Origin: Treponema ruminis
GTDB taxonomy: Bacteria; Spirochaetota; Spirochaetia; Treponematales; Treponemataceae
Length of the DNA stretch: 64,000 bases
Assembly: GCA_017161305.1 (NCBI GenBank)
Contig: CP031518.1
Location: 2,294,001-2,358,000, forward strand
Direction of reading: 5' to 3'
Notes under the pieces: model-generated
Database searches by the model: none
Told to the model about the DNA's origin: nothing
The model's input: only the letters and a program-made list of their open reading frames with translations
Shown here: positions 40,300-49,818 of the stretch, one piece after another
Position numbering within the stretch: the first letter of the stretch is position 1
Layout of the letters: every line of letters starts with the position of its first letter
Translations under genes and position numbers: made by a program

Positions 40300-40578
40300 T
40301 TACTCTCCGGAAACGATTGTTGTGTTTCTAATGTAAATACCGCCCATAATGTTTGTTGTACGGATATCTACAGTAGAGACGTGTGTGATTCCACCGTTCT
40401 TAGCAGCGTCCAAAATATCGCCCTGTCCAATGAAAATCAGACCGCAGATAATATGGCCGGTGCTTTCGCCTCTCTTGGAACCGATGTCACCATTAATGGC
40501 GACAGGATGAAATGTTGTACAGCTGACAGCGAGCATCAATGTAAGAGTTCCAATAAGAGCAGCTAAAAATCTTTTCAT
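40300..40578 (-). CDS. TRL-like family lipoprotein
   Basis: The 92 aa protein has the lipobox 'LTLMLAVSC' with Cys at 20. The mature part 'HPVAINGDIGSKRGESTGHIICGLIFIGQGDILDAAKNGGITHVSTVDI' fits the TRL family: 'G.r.G.s.g..ilG....GD.gi..AaknggI..i..vD'. The function is unknown. It has a Shine-Dalgarno (GGAGG) about 6 nt upstream and is separated from clpB by an 83-bp gap. Confidence 0.8.
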   Translation of the reverse strand: MKRFLAALIGTLTLMLAVSCTTFHPVAINGDIGSKRGESTGHIICGLIFIGQGDILDAAKNGGITHVSTVDIRTTNIMGGIYIRNTTIVSGE

Positions 40579-40661
40579 AATTTCCTCCTATGAAAACCTA
40601 AATATCTTAAATCTATTTTAAGAACAAGAGGCTCTCATGTCAAGGAAATTTTAATGTTTAA

Positions 40662-43256
40662 TTAAGAAAATTTTAACAGTCCTGATTCAGCTTTTACCAA
40701 GATTTTTGAGTCCTCGCCGAATTTTCCGGCCAGTATTTCCTTCGCCAGAGGATTTTCAACGTAAGTCTGAACGGCACGCTTAACCGGTCGGGCACCGAAT
40801 GCCGGGTCATAGCCTGCCTCGCTCAAAAAGTCGATTGCGCTCTGGTCAAATTCAAGGCTGATTCTTCGGTCAGCCAGGCGGGCTTTTACTCGCTCCAGCT
40901 GATTCTTAACGATTCCGCCGATGCAGTCTTTTGAAAGACGAGCGAACATTACGATTTCGTCGATTCGGTTCAAGAACTCAGGACGGAAAGTCTTTTTCAA
41001 AAGAGAATCTACCGCCGGACGAAGGGCTGCCATCTTTTCAGCAGAGTCAGCATCAAGAATCAAATCGCTTGCAAGGTTGCTGGTCATGATGATGATTGTG
41101 TTCTTGAAGTCAACCACCCTGCCCTGTCCGTCAGTCAGTCGGCCGTCATCAAGCACCTGCAGGAGCACGTTGAATACATCCGGGTGAGCCTTTTCGACTT
41201 CATCAAAGAGGATTACGCTGTAAGGCCTTCGGCGAACTGCTTCTGTAAGCTGACCGCCCTCGTCATAGCCCACATATCCCGGTGGAGCTCCAATCAGGCG
41301 GGTCACGCTGAATTTTTCCATGTATTCAGACATATCGATTCGGGTGAGGGCCTTTTCGTCGTTAAAGAGGAAGTCGGCAAGAGTTTTTGCAAGCTCAGTC
41401 TTTCCAACGCCTGTAGGTCCGATGAACATAAAGCTTCCCAGTGGTCTGTTGGGGTCGTTGAGGCCAGCCCGGTTTCGCCTGATTGCATCGCTTACGACAG
41501 AAACGGCTTCGTCCTGACCGATTACCCTCTTATGAAGGACTGATTCAAGCTGGACGTATTTCTGCTTTTCGCTCGTGAGCATTTTTGCAATCGGAATTCC
41601 AGTCCATGTGCTTACAACGCGGGCAATGTCTTCTTCAGTGACTTCCTGCCTCAAAAGTGAATCCGAAACGCCGTTGTCTTCTTTTGAATGGCGGGCCTCG
41701 TCTGCTTTCTGAGCCTCTGCAAGTTCCTTTTCAAGAGCCGGGATTTTTCCGTATTTAAGCTCGGCGGCCTTGTTGAAGTCTCCCTCTCGGGTGTATTTTT
41801 CTTCCTCAAAGCGGGCGGCTTCAAGCTGCTCCTTAAGCTCGCGGCTCCGGTTGATTTCTGCCTTTTCGTTCTGCCACTGTAACCTCATTGAATCGCGGCT
41901 GGCTGTCACTTCGGCAAGTTCCTTTTCAAGTTTCTGCAAGCGCTCTTTGGATGCGGCATCGTCTTCCTTGGAAAGAGACTGCTTTTCAATCTGAAGCTGG
42001 AGGATTTTTCTTTCAAGCTGGTCAAGCTCAGTCGGCTCGCTCTCAATTTCCATCTTTAATCGGCTTGCGGCTTCGTCAACAAGGTCAATCGCCTTATCCG
42101 GCAAAAATCTGTTAGTGATGTAGCGGTTGCTCAGCGTTGCGGCTGCGACCAGGGCTTCGTCATTGATTTTAACTCCGTGATGAATCTCGTATTTGTCACG
42201 CAGGCCACGCAAAATCGCAATCGTGTCCTCGACGTTAGGCTCTGCACAATAGACCTGCTGGAAACGACGTTCCAGTGCGGCATCTTTTTCGATGTATTTT
42301 CTGTATTCGTTTAAGGTTGTAGCTCCGATTGCCTTGAGTTCACCACGGGCAAGGGCCGGCTTGAGCAGATTGCTTGCATCCATGCTGCCCTCACTTGCTC
42401 CGGCTCCCACAATCGTGTGAAGTTCATCGATAAAGAGAATTATCTGTCCTTCTGATTTTGTAACTTCTGTGATTACAGCCTTAAGTCTTTCCTCAAACTC
42501 ACCCCGGAATTTTGCTCCGGCGACAAGGCTTCCCATATCAAGTGAAAGAAGACGCTTGTTTTTGAGGGATTCAGGAACGTCTCCCTGGGCGATTCGGCGG
42601 GCAAGTCCTTCGACGATTGCCGTCTTACCGACACCAGGCTCACCAATCAAAACCGGATTGTTCTTTGTTCGTCGCACAAGAACCTGCATTACCCGGCGGA
42701 TTTCTTCGTCACGGCCGATTACAGGGTCAATTTTGTCCTGGCGGGCGCGGGCTGTCAAATCGGTGCAGTATTTTTCAAGGGCCTGCATTTTGCTTTCAGG
42801 GTCGTTTGAGTCAACTTTCTGATTTCCCCGGACTGATTTTAAAGCCTCAAGAATTGTCTGGCGTGTAACTCCGTACTGATTAAGAAGCTGGCCTGTCCTG
42901 CCGTCGCTCTGAGCCATTGCAAGAAGGATATGCTCAACCGAAAGGAACTGGTCTTTTAAGGCAGACATTTCCTTTTCAGCCTTTGCAAGAACTTTCTGAG
43001 CCTCGCCTGAAAGCTGCATCTGGACATTGCCTGTGACGCGAGGATATGTATTCAGCAGATTTTTTGCCGCTTCAAGAAGGTTTTCTTTCTGAACTCCGAT
43101 TCTTTCTACAATCGGGGAAGTGATTCCATCTTTTTGCTCCAGCATGGCGACAAGAAGATGAGGAAGGCCGATTTCTGAATGGTCATTCTGCTGGGCAAGG
43201 GCCGAAGCCGCCTGCAAAGCGTCCTGTGTCTTTAAGGTAAACTGCTCGTAATTCAT
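40662..43256 (-). CDS. clpB: ClpB disaggregase
   Basis: The 864 aa protein is full length. The N-domain has two Clp repeats ('[39 protein letters not shown]'). NBD1 has Walker A '[18 protein letters not shown]' near 205. The coiled-coil M domain covers about 400-540. NBD2 has '[19 protein letters not shown]' near 608, and the C-terminus is '[27 protein letters not shown]'. It resolves protein aggregates with DnaK. A GGAGGT Shine-Dalgarno lies 8 nt upstream. No CIRCE element or clear heat-shock promoter was seen upstream. Confidence 0.98.
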   Translation of the reverse strand: MNYEQFTLKTQDALQAASALAQQNDHSEIGLPHLLVAMLEQKDGITSPIVERIGVQKENLLEAAKNLLNTYPRVTGNVQMQLSGEAQKVLAKAEKEMSALKDQFLSVEHILLAMAQSDGRTGQLLNQYGVTRQTILEALKSVRGNQKVDSNDPESKMQALEKYCTDLTARARQDKIDPVIGRDEEIRRVMQVLVRRTKNNPVLIGEPGVGKTAIVEGLARRIAQGDVPESLKNKRLLSLDMGSLVAGAKFRGEFEERLKAVITEVTKSEGQIILFIDELHTIVGAGASEGSMDASNLLKPALARGELKAIGATTLNEYRKYIEKDAALERRFQQVYCAEPNVEDTIAILRGLRDKYEIHHGVKINDEALVAAATLSNRYITNRFLPDKAIDLVDEAASRLKMEIESEPTELDQLERKILQLQIEKQSLSKEDDAASKERLQKLEKELAEVTASRDSMRLQWQNEKAEINRSRELKEQLEAARFEEEKYTREGDFNKAAELKYGKIPALEKELAEAQKADEARHSKEDNGVSDSLLRQEVTEEDIARVVSTWTGIPIAKMLTSEKQKYVQLESVLHKRVIGQDEAVSVVSDAIRRNRAGLNDPNRPLGSFMFIGPTGVGKTELAKTLADFLFNDEKALTRIDMSEYMEKFSVTRLIGAPPGYVGYDEGGQLTEAVRRRPYSVILFDEVEKAHPDVFNVLLQVLDDGRLTDGQGRVVDFKNTIIIMTSNLASDLILDADSAEKMAALRPAVDSLLKKTFRPEFLNRIDEIVMFARLSKDCIGGIVKNQLERVKARLADRRISLEFDQSAIDFLSEAGYDPAFGARPVKRAVQTYVENPLAKEILAGKFGEDSKILVKAESGLLKFS

Positions 43257-43361
43257 AAAACATTACCTCCATTTTTAACTATCAATTTCAAAATAAGGAA
43301 AAAAAGTGAAATCGGCAAGAAAAAATTCTGTGTAAATCCGTGGAAACTGTGCTTTAAAAAC

Positions 43362-43386
43362 AAAAAACCGCCCCGATTGGAGCGGC
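43362..43386 (-). terminator. Terminator of rpsD
   Basis: Minus-strand CCGCTCC / GGGGCGG with loop AATC is followed by six T. It starts about 20 nt after the rpsD stop. Confidence 0.9.
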
Positions 43387-43406
43387 TTCGTACCATTCAG
43401 AAACTA

Positions 43407-44000
43407 CTATTTGCTGTAGTATTCGACAACCATCTGGTCGTTGATCTGAACTGGGATTTCTGAGCGGAGTGGGAGGCGAGCCAACTTACCTGAGAAGTTG
43501 TCGTCGTCACGCTCGAGGTAGTCAAGTTTAGCCTTGTTGTTTGCAAGGTATGTAGCCTTGAACTGCTCGCTCTTGCGCATTTTCTCAACCAAAGAAATTG
43601 TTGAGCCTACTTTTACTGCGTAAGAAGGGATGTTGATTACTTTTCCGTCAACTTCAATGTGTTTGTGGCTTACCATCTGGCGAGCCATGCGGATTGAAGA
43701 AGCGAATCCCAAGCGGTAAACGAGGTTGTCGAGGCGAGTCTCGAGAGAAACCAAGAGAGCAACACCTGTCATTTCCTTTGATTTAGCAGCTTTTTCGAAA
43801 TATCGGCGAAGCTGTTTTTCGAGGATGTTGTAGTAAGCCTTTACTTTCTGTTTTTCGATCAAGTGCAAAGCGTAGTCAGAAGATTTCTTTGTCTTCTTGA
43901 ATGCTGGTGCACCAGCCCTGTCCATTGCCTTTGGGTGTCCGCAAACGTTAACACCAAGTCGTCGACATTCCTTAAAACGAGGATTGCGTCGTGTAGCCAT
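43407..44000 (-). CDS. rpsD: 30S ribosomal protein S4
   Basis: The 197 aa protein is short for S4 (usually about 200-208) but complete: 'RNPRFKECRRLGVNVCGHPKAMDRAG', 'QKVKAYYNILEKQLRRYFEKAAKSKEMTGVALLVSLETRLDNLVYRLGFASSIRMARQMVSHKHIEVDGKVINIPSYAVKVGSTISL' (S4 RNA-binding domain) and 'LPLRSEIPVQINDQMVVEYYSK'. It is a primary 16S binder and stands alone here, not in an alpha operon. A leader of about 105 nt follows its promoter. Confidence 0.97.
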   Translation of the reverse strand: MATRRNPRFKECRRLGVNVCGHPKAMDRAGAPAFKKTKKSSDYALHLIEKQKVKAYYNILEKQLRRYFEKAAKSKEMTGVALLVSLETRLDNLVYRLGFASSIRMARQMVSHKHIEVDGKVINIPSYAVKVGSTISLVEKMRKSEQFKATYLANNKAKLDYLERDDDNFSGKLARLPLRSEIPVQINDQMVVEYYSK

Positions 44001-44112
44001 TTTAATGCTCCTAAAAATTTTTTAATCAAGGCAGATTCTAAGTTAGCCGCGAAGAATAAGTTGCTTGATTTTTCAAAGTCACTATTTAGAGGGTACCTAA
44101 ACAGTGAAGAAT

Positions 44113-44141
44113 ATATTAGCAAAAGTATCAATCTGAATCAA
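44113..44141 (-). promoter_or_regulatory. Promoter of rpsD
   Basis: TTGATT (44141-44136), 17 bp and TAATAT (44118-44113) predict a 5' leader of about 105 nt, long for this window, which could carry S4 autoregulation. Confidence 0.55.
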
Positions 44142-44194
44142 GGTGCTAAGCCGAATTTCTCCCCTATTTTTAAAGAAAAATAATTAAAACAGGA

Positions 44195-44223
44195 TTGAAA
44201 AATAAGGAAAATGAGGTCATAAT
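44195..44223 (+). promoter_or_regulatory. Promoter of the DctP-like gene
   Basis: TTGAAA (44195-44200), 17 bp and CATAAT (44218-44223) leave a leader of about 40 nt that includes the GGAG Shine-Dalgarno. Confidence 0.45.
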
Positions 44224-44270
44224 ATAAAGGTTGATAATTTTCTTTTTTATAAGAAGGAATAGGAGAGCCC

Positions 44271-45293
44271 ATGCTTAAAAAAATCGGCTTTTGTCTTTTA
44301 ACGACCACATTAATTTTCTCAGCCCTTTCATGCAATAAAAAAACTGCGGATTCCGCAAATGAAAAAGAAGTTACCCTCGTTATGGCCGAAGTCAACCCGG
44401 CCGGGACAATCGCAGGCCAAACAGACCAGGCTTTCAAAGAAAAAGTTGAGGAACTTTCTGGAGGCAAAATCAAAATTGACCTGCACTGCTCAGGCATTCT
44501 GGGCGACGTTGATTCAGTCATGGCACTCATGCTCAAGCCTAATTCTACAATTCATATCCATCGAATGTCCGCCGTTAACATGGCAATGTACGGCTGCAAA
44601 AAATCTTCTCTTCTTTCAGTTCCGTTCACATTTTCAAGCAAGGAGCATTTCTGGCGTTTCGTAAATTCCGATTCAGCTCAAAAAATTCTCGATGAACCAC
44701 TTGAAATTGGTCTTGGTCTCAAAGGTCTTTTCTTTGGCGAAGAGGGGTTCAGGCATTTTTTCTCAACCAAAAAGATTTCTGGGGTGGAAGATTTCAAAAA
44801 TCTTAAAGTACGTGGCACAAATGACAAAGCAATGCAGGGAATGTTAGAGGGATTGGGCGCAACTTCTGTTCCTGTAAACTACGCCGACTTGCTTCCGGCA
44901 CTTCAAACAGGCGTAATCGATGCGGCCGAGCAACCAATCGCAAATTATCTGGCAAATCATTTTTATGCCGTAGCCCCCTACATGATTCTTGACGGACACA
45001 CCCTCGGCGTCATGGAAACAATCATCACACAGGAATGCTGGGATTCACTTTCAGAAAATCAGCAGAAGATTTTAATTGAGGCAGGAAAATATGCATCAGA
45101 ATTCTGCCGTAAACTCTCACAAACCGAAGAAAAGCGTGTAGAAGATGCCCTGCTCAAAGAAGGCGTAACCCTCACAAACGTAAGCGATATTACCCCATGG
45201 CAAGAAGCCTGTTCACAAGTCATCAAAGAAGGTTCCATGGTTGATTACGACCTCTACCGCGAAATCCTAAATAAAGCCAGGGCAAAGAAATAG
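44271..45293 (+). CDS. TRAP transporter substrate-binding lipoprotein (DctP type)
   Basis: The 340 aa protein has a lipobox 'LTTTLIFSALSC' with Cys near 21. The DctP fold follows: 'VTLVMAEVNPAGTIAGQTDQAFKEKVEELSGGKIKIDLHCSGILGDVDSVMALM', 'FRHFFSTKKISGVEDFKNLKVRGTNDKAMQGMLEGLGATSVPVNYADLLPALQTGVIDAAEQPIANYL', with the conserved Arg in 'KVRGT'. TRAP systems import carboxylates or related solutes with ion gradients. No DctQ or DctM membrane gene lies next to it, so the partner must be elsewhere or the protein works with another complex. Start ATG with a GGAG Shine-Dalgarno. Confidence 0.92.
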   Translation: MLKKIGFCLLTTTLIFSALSCNKKTADSANEKEVTLVMAEVNPAGTIAGQTDQAFKEKVEELSGGKIKIDLHCSGILGDVDSVMALMLKPNSTIHIHRMSAVNMAMYGCKKSSLLSVPFTFSSKEHFWRFVNSDSAQKILDEPLEIGLGLKGLFFGEEGFRHFFSTKKISGVEDFKNLKVRGTNDKAMQGMLEGLGATSVPVNYADLLPALQTGVIDAAEQPIANYLANHFYAVAPYMILDGHTLGVMETIITQECWDSLSENQQKILIEAGKYASEFCRKLSQTEEKRVEDALLKEGVTLTNVSDITPWQEACSQVIKEGSMVDYDLYREILNKARAKK

Positions 45294-45881
45294 CTAAATG
45301 CTCTTCTGCCTGTCCAGGCTGCCCTCGATGCACTTAAAAAACACTTCCATGCATACGCGGGCATCATCCGTAGCCCGGTGAGCGGACTTCACTTCAATTC
45401 CAAACTGAGATGCAAGATGCTGCAAAGTCCAGTGCCCATTTTCCGGGAAAGCCCAGCGTGAAAATCTCAGGGTATCAATTGCTTTGTTCAAAAGGGGGGC
45501 ATGATTCATTCGTTCCAGCTCTGCATTCACGAACCGCAAATCAAACTGAGCATTATGAGCCACGATAATTGAGTCCTCGCCCAAAAAAGAAAGAAAATCG
45601 CCCGCAAGCTCATGAAATTCCTTCTGGCCATAGACCATTTTGTTCGTGATTCCAGTAAGTTCCTGACAAAAATGCGGAATTAAAATCCGGGGATTAACAA
45701 GAGCGGAAAAAGTTCCGAGCACGCCAGACTTATCAAATTTAACGGCTCCAATCTCAATAATTCTGTCTTCAGCAGGCTTAAGTCCGGTAGTTTCTGTATC
45801 AAGCGCGCAAAAAACCGCCCCGCTATTCAAAAGCCGGTTCATCCGCCGGTAATCATTAAGTAAATGTAAGTGTGATTTCAT
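45294..45881 (-). CDS. DnaQ-type 3'-5' exonuclease
   Basis: The 195 aa protein contains the DEDDh motifs: 'FCALDTETTGLKPAEDRIIEIGAVKF' (Exo I), 'SIIVAHNAQFDLRFVNAEL' (Exo II) and 'HRATDDARV' (Exo III with His). It is related to the Pol III epsilon proofreading subunit, but here it is a short stand-alone gene. The N-terminal 'MKSHLHLLNDYRRMNRLL' is not part of the fold. Its stop abuts that of the convergent DctP gene. Confidence 0.88.
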   Translation of the reverse strand: MKSHLHLLNDYRRMNRLLNSGAVFCALDTETTGLKPAEDRIIEIGAVKFDKSGVLGTFSALVNPRILIPHFCQELTGITNKMVYGQKEFHELAGDFLSFLGEDSIIVAHNAQFDLRFVNAELERMNHAPLLNKAIDTLRFSRWAFPENGHWTLQHLASQFGIEVKSAHRATDDARVCMEVFFKCIEGSLDRQKSI

Positions 45882-45959
45882 ATAAATTGGAAGTTGAAAG
45901 TTGAAAGTTGAGAACGCGTAATCTCAGTTTCTTTAAAACATCAGATAAAACTAAAAAAA

Positions 45960-46122
45960 TGGGTGGAGTCGGGGTTGCGGCACGAACTCGCCCCTACGAG
46001 CACAGCTCTTCGGGAGACTCGCTAAAAACTCACCTCGTGAGTTTTTGCCCTGCAATGCAGGGCCGCTCACTATGAGCTTGCTCACTGCGGTGTTTGATGA
46101 CGCGTTCCCGACGGGAACCCAT
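45960..46122. repeat. Intergenic hairpin element A with imperfect terminal inverted repeats
   Basis: It fills most of the 281-bp gap between dnaQ-like and pgm genes. Outer ends TGGGT..GTCGGG..GCG.CA..AAC read similarly inward from both sides. Inside are GAGC-ACA-GCTC, AAAAACTCAC-CTC-GTGAGTTTTT (46024-46046) and GCCCTGC-AAT-GCAGGGC (46047-46063), then CTATGAGC. The core architecture is shared with elements at 32697-32760 and 53456-53530. Confidence 0.75.
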
Positions 46123-46162
46123 TTTTTTTGCTTATCCAGCTAGTCTAATAGAAGCAATTTGA

Positions 46163-47941
46163 TTATGCGTTTTCAAGAACTGATTTGATGTCAGCTTCGA
46201 TTGCGTTGCATACAGCTGCGCTCTCAGCCTTTGCCTTGTCAAGACCTGCAGAAACGTCTGTGCGGGCGTTGATGTAGAACTTGATTTTTGGCTCTGTTCC
46301 AGAAGGACGTGCAGAAACGATTGTGCCGCCTTCAAGCAGGAACTGGAGAACGTTTGACTTCGGAAGCTTGATTGCAGTTTTTGCAGAAGGATTTTCAGGA
46401 TTGTAAGAAACTGAATTTCCGATGTCTTTGATTTCAAGAACTTTCTTGCCGCCCAAAGTTTTGAGGCCCTCTGTGCGGAGTTTTGTCATGATGCCAGCCA
46501 TAACTTCTTTTCCGGCACTTCCCGGAAAGTACTGAGAAATAGCGCGGTCCTCGAAGTAACCGTATTCGCAGAACATATCGTCCAGGTGCTCAAGGATTGA
46601 CTTGCCTTTTGAAGCCCAGTACAAAGTCATTTCAGCACACATTGCAGCGGCAGAAACACCGTCTTTGTCCATAACTTCTTTTTCAACTTTGTAGCCGTAG
46701 CTCTCTTCAAGACCGTAAACGTAAGTCTCGCTTCCGTCTTTCTCAAATTCGTCCTCGACAGCGGCAATCCATTTGAAGCCGGTCAAGCATTCGTGCATTT
46801 TTACGCCGTATTTTTTACAGATGTAGTCACAGAATGGAGATGTAACGATTGAGCGGATAGCGGCACCGTTTGCAGGCAATTTTCCCAATTCTTTGCGTGA
46901 AAGAAGAACGTACTCACAGAGAAGGGCGCCCATCTGGTTTCCAGAAACGAGAACGAATTTTCCGTCTTTGCCTGGGAATGCTGTACCGAAGCGGTCTGCA
47001 TCCGGGTCAGTTGCCATTACACAGTCAGCCTTTTCTTTTTCGCCAAGAGCGACTGCCATTTTGAGTGCAGGAGCTTCCTCTGGGTTTGGTTTTTCAACTG
47101 TTGGGAATGCGCCGTTTGGATCACGCTGCTCTGGAACTGTGATAACTTTGAGCCCGAGCTCACCGAGAACCTTTTCAACGTGCATTGCACCTGTTCCGTG
47201 GAGAGGTGTGTAAACGATTTTAACAGAAGAAGCCTTTTCTTTGATAAGCTCCGGGCGGAAGAGCTGAGCCTTACACATAGCCCAGAATTTCTCGTCGATT
47301 TCTTTGTCGATGAGGACGAGCTTGCCTGATTTGATTGCATCTTCTTTAGAGATTGTCTTTACTTCTTTTACGGCATTTACTTCATTGATGATGCCGACGT
47401 CATGAGGCTCGATAACCTGAGCACCGTTGTCCCAGTAAGCCTTGTAGCCGTTGTACTGTGGCGGGTTGTGAGAAGCTGTTACTACAACACCAGTCTGAGC
47501 TTTGAGAGTGCGGATTGCGAAAGAAAGCTCTGGAGTTGGTCGGAGACCTGTGAAGAGGTAAGCTTTGATTCCGTTTGCAGCGAGAATGAGGGCTGTTGCC
47601 TCAGCGAATATGTCTGAGTTTTTGCGTGAGTCATATGCTACAACTGCGCTCAAAGTGCCGTCTTTTGCCTTCTCAGGGAAAGCTTTAAGAACGTAGTTTG
47701 CAAGGCCCTGAGTTGCGAGGTTGATTTCGAGAGTGTTCATGCGGTTTGTTCCGCCGCCCATTACACCACGAAGACCACCTGTACCGAATTCAAGTGTCTG
47801 ATAGAATCGGTCTTCGAGCTCAGCAAGAGCATCTTTGTCATCAGCCTTAGCGACAAGCTCTTCTACTTCTTTTCTGAATCGCTCGTCTTTTTCTTCTGCA
47901 ATGTACTTTTTAGCACGTTCAAGAATTTCTGCTTTTTCCAT
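46163..47941 (-). CDS. pgcA: Phosphoglucomutase / phosphomannomutase
   Basis: The 592 aa protein is an alpha-D-phosphohexomutase: 'LEFGTGGLRGVMGGGTNRMN', the phosphoserine loop 'VVVTASHNPPQYNGYKAYWDNGAQV', the metal loop 'VMATDPDADRFGTAF', the sugar loop 'VYGLEESYGYK' and phosphate-binding 'VSARPSGTEPKIKFY'. This long form resembles PgcA of Firmicutes and spirochaetes, converting glucose-1-P and glucose-6-P. It is followed on the same strand order by a second mutase gene 9 bp upstream of its start. Confidence 0.94.
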   Translation of the reverse strand: MEKAEILERAKKYIAEEKDERFRKEVEELVAKADDKDALAELEDRFYQTLEFGTGGLRGVMGGGTNRMNTLEINLATQGLANYVLKAFPEKAKDGTLSAVVAYDSRKNSDIFAEATALILAANGIKAYLFTGLRPTPELSFAIRTLKAQTGVVVTASHNPPQYNGYKAYWDNGAQVIEPHDVGIINEVNAVKEVKTISKEDAIKSGKLVLIDKEIDEKFWAMCKAQLFRPELIKEKASSVKIVYTPLHGTGAMHVEKVLGELGLKVITVPEQRDPNGAFPTVEKPNPEEAPALKMAVALGEKEKADCVMATDPDADRFGTAFPGKDGKFVLVSGNQMGALLCEYVLLSRKELGKLPANGAAIRSIVTSPFCDYICKKYGVKMHECLTGFKWIAAVEDEFEKDGSETYVYGLEESYGYKVEKEVMDKDGVSAAAMCAEMTLYWASKGKSILEHLDDMFCEYGYFEDRAISQYFPGSAGKEVMAGIMTKLRTEGLKTLGGKKVLEIKDIGNSVSYNPENPSAKTAIKLPKSNVLQFLLEGGTIVSARPSGTEPKIKFYINARTDVSAGLDKAKAESAAVCNAIEADIKSVLENA

Positions 47942-47950
47942 GATTTTCTC

Positions 47951-49783
47951 CTATAAATTATCTGCCTTTAGAATCATGCTTCGCTCCCAATCGAGAAGTT
48001 CATGTTCCTCAGCCGAATTGTTGCCTTTTACATCACACAGAACCCGGAATACAGGCTCGGTGCCACTGCCCCTCATCCAAATGTAGGCGAGAGGTAATTT
48101 ATCTTTGCCGGTAAAGAGGATTTTTAAGCCGCCTTTGCCGTTTTTTGAATAGTCAGTAAGCTTACGGTTTTCTTCGGTGCCGTTTGTACCGATTGCTTCG
48201 TAAGCTTCAATTCCATATTTTGAAGAAAGTTGAGATTTTTTGCAATTCCATTCCTCTTCAAAAATCTTCTGGAAATTTGCCTTTAAGACTGAATGGTCAG
48301 TCGTTTTGATTTTGAGGATTGCCCTCTCTTCTGCAACGCCGGTTGTCGTGTAAACAGGAAGGGTTTCAATCACATCAAGAAGAGTGAAATCGTTGTTATA
48401 TGGGAGATTCTGAGAATCACACCAGATGTGGAAGAGACCCTTGATTTTTTTGCCGCCCTCTTCTGAATCACGAAGAACCAGAAGCTTGACCAGGGCAAAG
48501 ATTGTGTTGAGCGGGTCACGGACAGCTGCCGGATGAGTGATGTTGCCGCCGTTGCTTCCTTCGCCAAGAATGCGAACCGTGAATCCTTCATCCCGCTTTT
48601 TGCGGGCCAGATTTACGACGTTTGCCTCGCCTACTTCCGCACGGAAAAGACTTGCTCCGAAAGCCTTAGTAACTTCGTCAATGCGCATTGATGTAGGACA
48701 GTTTGCCGCAACCGCAAGATTTTTGCCATAGTTGCTGCCAGAAACCTCATCAAGATATTTCATGTAAGAAAGCTCTGAGAGGACTGAAAGGGCGAAAACT
48801 TCCTGTGCCTTGAGGACTTCAGCCTTGCCGGTCTTTTCGTTCCAGAAAACGATGTTTCCGCGGTCTCCGTCACAGTCAGGCATATAGCCCAGCTTGACTT
48901 CTGAATGACCTTCTTTTTGAAGCCTCTCCATTTCGGAAGCAGCCCAGACAAGATTTTCCGGCTCAGGGATAATCGCATGTACGATTCTCCCAGGCTCGTC
49001 ATTGATTCCGTAATAAGAAATTCCTGCATCCTTGAAGACAGTCTTGTCAATTGAAAGGGTGCGGGCAGAACCGTTCATGTCGGCAATGATTCCCAGCGGA
49101 TTTTCGGAAATGCTCTGCTTTATTTTTGAGAAAAGCACTTCCTGACCGGCTTTGTCGCCTGTAGCAGAAATAACTTCTTTTGAAAAAGCCATGTAAGCCG
49201 ACTTTGCATCAACCTTTGACTTTTGACTTCTAGCAATTACTTCGTTTGCCTGGTCGCGGGCTTCTTCCGGGGAATTTGCATTTTTGGCAGACTTGTGCTC
49301 GCTCAAAATTGCCTTGATCCGCTCGATTTCTGAAGGAGAAGCACATTTTTCATTGAGGGCCTTTACCAGTTTGGCATTTTCAGTGCCGTTCAAAACTCCG
49401 CCGTCATCAAGACCAAATTTGATTCCGTTGTGACCGATGGGGTTGTGGCTTGCCGAAATGTAGATGAAACCAGAAGCCGACTTGCCGTAAGCCATAATCT
49501 CAGGAGCCGCAATGATTCCCGGATAATTGACGCGGATATTTTTGGCAACGAGGACTTTGAGCATGGCCTGACAGATTGCCCTGCCGGTTGGCCTTGTGTC
49601 CTGGCCCAAAATTACGACCGGGGAAGCTTTTTTTTCTATTATATAGTCTGCAAAAACTTCGGCTGCAATCCCGGAAAGGATAGAGTCGTTTTCGCTGATT
49701 TGTGATGTATTGTCATTTTCATCGCCCGAAATTGCGAAAACCTTTCGCCATCCCGAAGCTGATGTAATCATATTATGTTCCAT
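47951..49783 (-). CDS. Second phosphohexomutase family protein
   Basis: The 610 aa protein has the phosphoserine loop 'FIYISASHNPIGHNGIKFG', the metal loop 'MPDCDGDRGN' (DxDGDR), the sugar loop 'LGEGSNGGNITHPA' and phosphate loop 'WMRGSGTEPVFRVLCD'. The overall order is that of a phosphohexomutase, but it carries insertions (about 150-205, and 470-560) and an unusual GEGSNGGN sugar loop in place of GEExxGH. Its substrate may therefore differ from its neighbour's. An ATG four codons inside (MITSAS) is an alternative start. Confidence 0.87.
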   Translation of the reverse strand: MEHNMITSASGWRKVFAISGDENDNTSQISENDSILSGIAAEVFADYIIEKKASPVVILGQDTRPTGRAICQAMLKVLVAKNIRVNYPGIIAAPEIMAYGKSASGFIYISASHNPIGHNGIKFGLDDGGVLNGTENAKLVKALNEKCASPSEIERIKAILSEHKSAKNANSPEEARDQANEVIARSQKSKVDAKSAYMAFSKEVISATGDKAGQEVLFSKIKQSISENPLGIIADMNGSARTLSIDKTVFKDAGISYYGINDEPGRIVHAIIPEPENLVWAASEMERLQKEGHSEVKLGYMPDCDGDRGNIVFWNEKTGKAEVLKAQEVFALSVLSELSYMKYLDEVSGSNYGKNLAVAANCPTSMRIDEVTKAFGASLFRAEVGEANVVNLARKKRDEGFTVRILGEGSNGGNITHPAAVRDPLNTIFALVKLLVLRDSEEGGKKIKGLFHIWCDSQNLPYNNDFTLLDVIETLPVYTTTGVAEERAILKIKTTDHSVLKANFQKIFEEEWNCKKSQLSSKYGIEAYEAIGTNGTEENRKLTDYSKNGKGGLKILFTGKDKLPLAYIWMRGSGTEPVFRVLCDVKGNNSAEEHELLDWERSMILKADNL

Positions 49784-49818
49784 AATTTTTGTATTTTAGC
49801 ACGGAATTAAGTGTAGTT

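Noticed and set aside
43257..43406. CIRCE or other heat-shock operator upstream of clpB
   Set aside because: No TTAGCACTC-N9-GAGTGCTAA repeat is visible; only a Shine-Dalgarno and the rpsD terminator lie here.
44138..44536. Minus-strand ORF across the dctP start and promoter region
   Set aside because: It covers the dctP promoter and signal peptide on the opposite strand; its sequence is low-complexity and has no Shine-Dalgarno.
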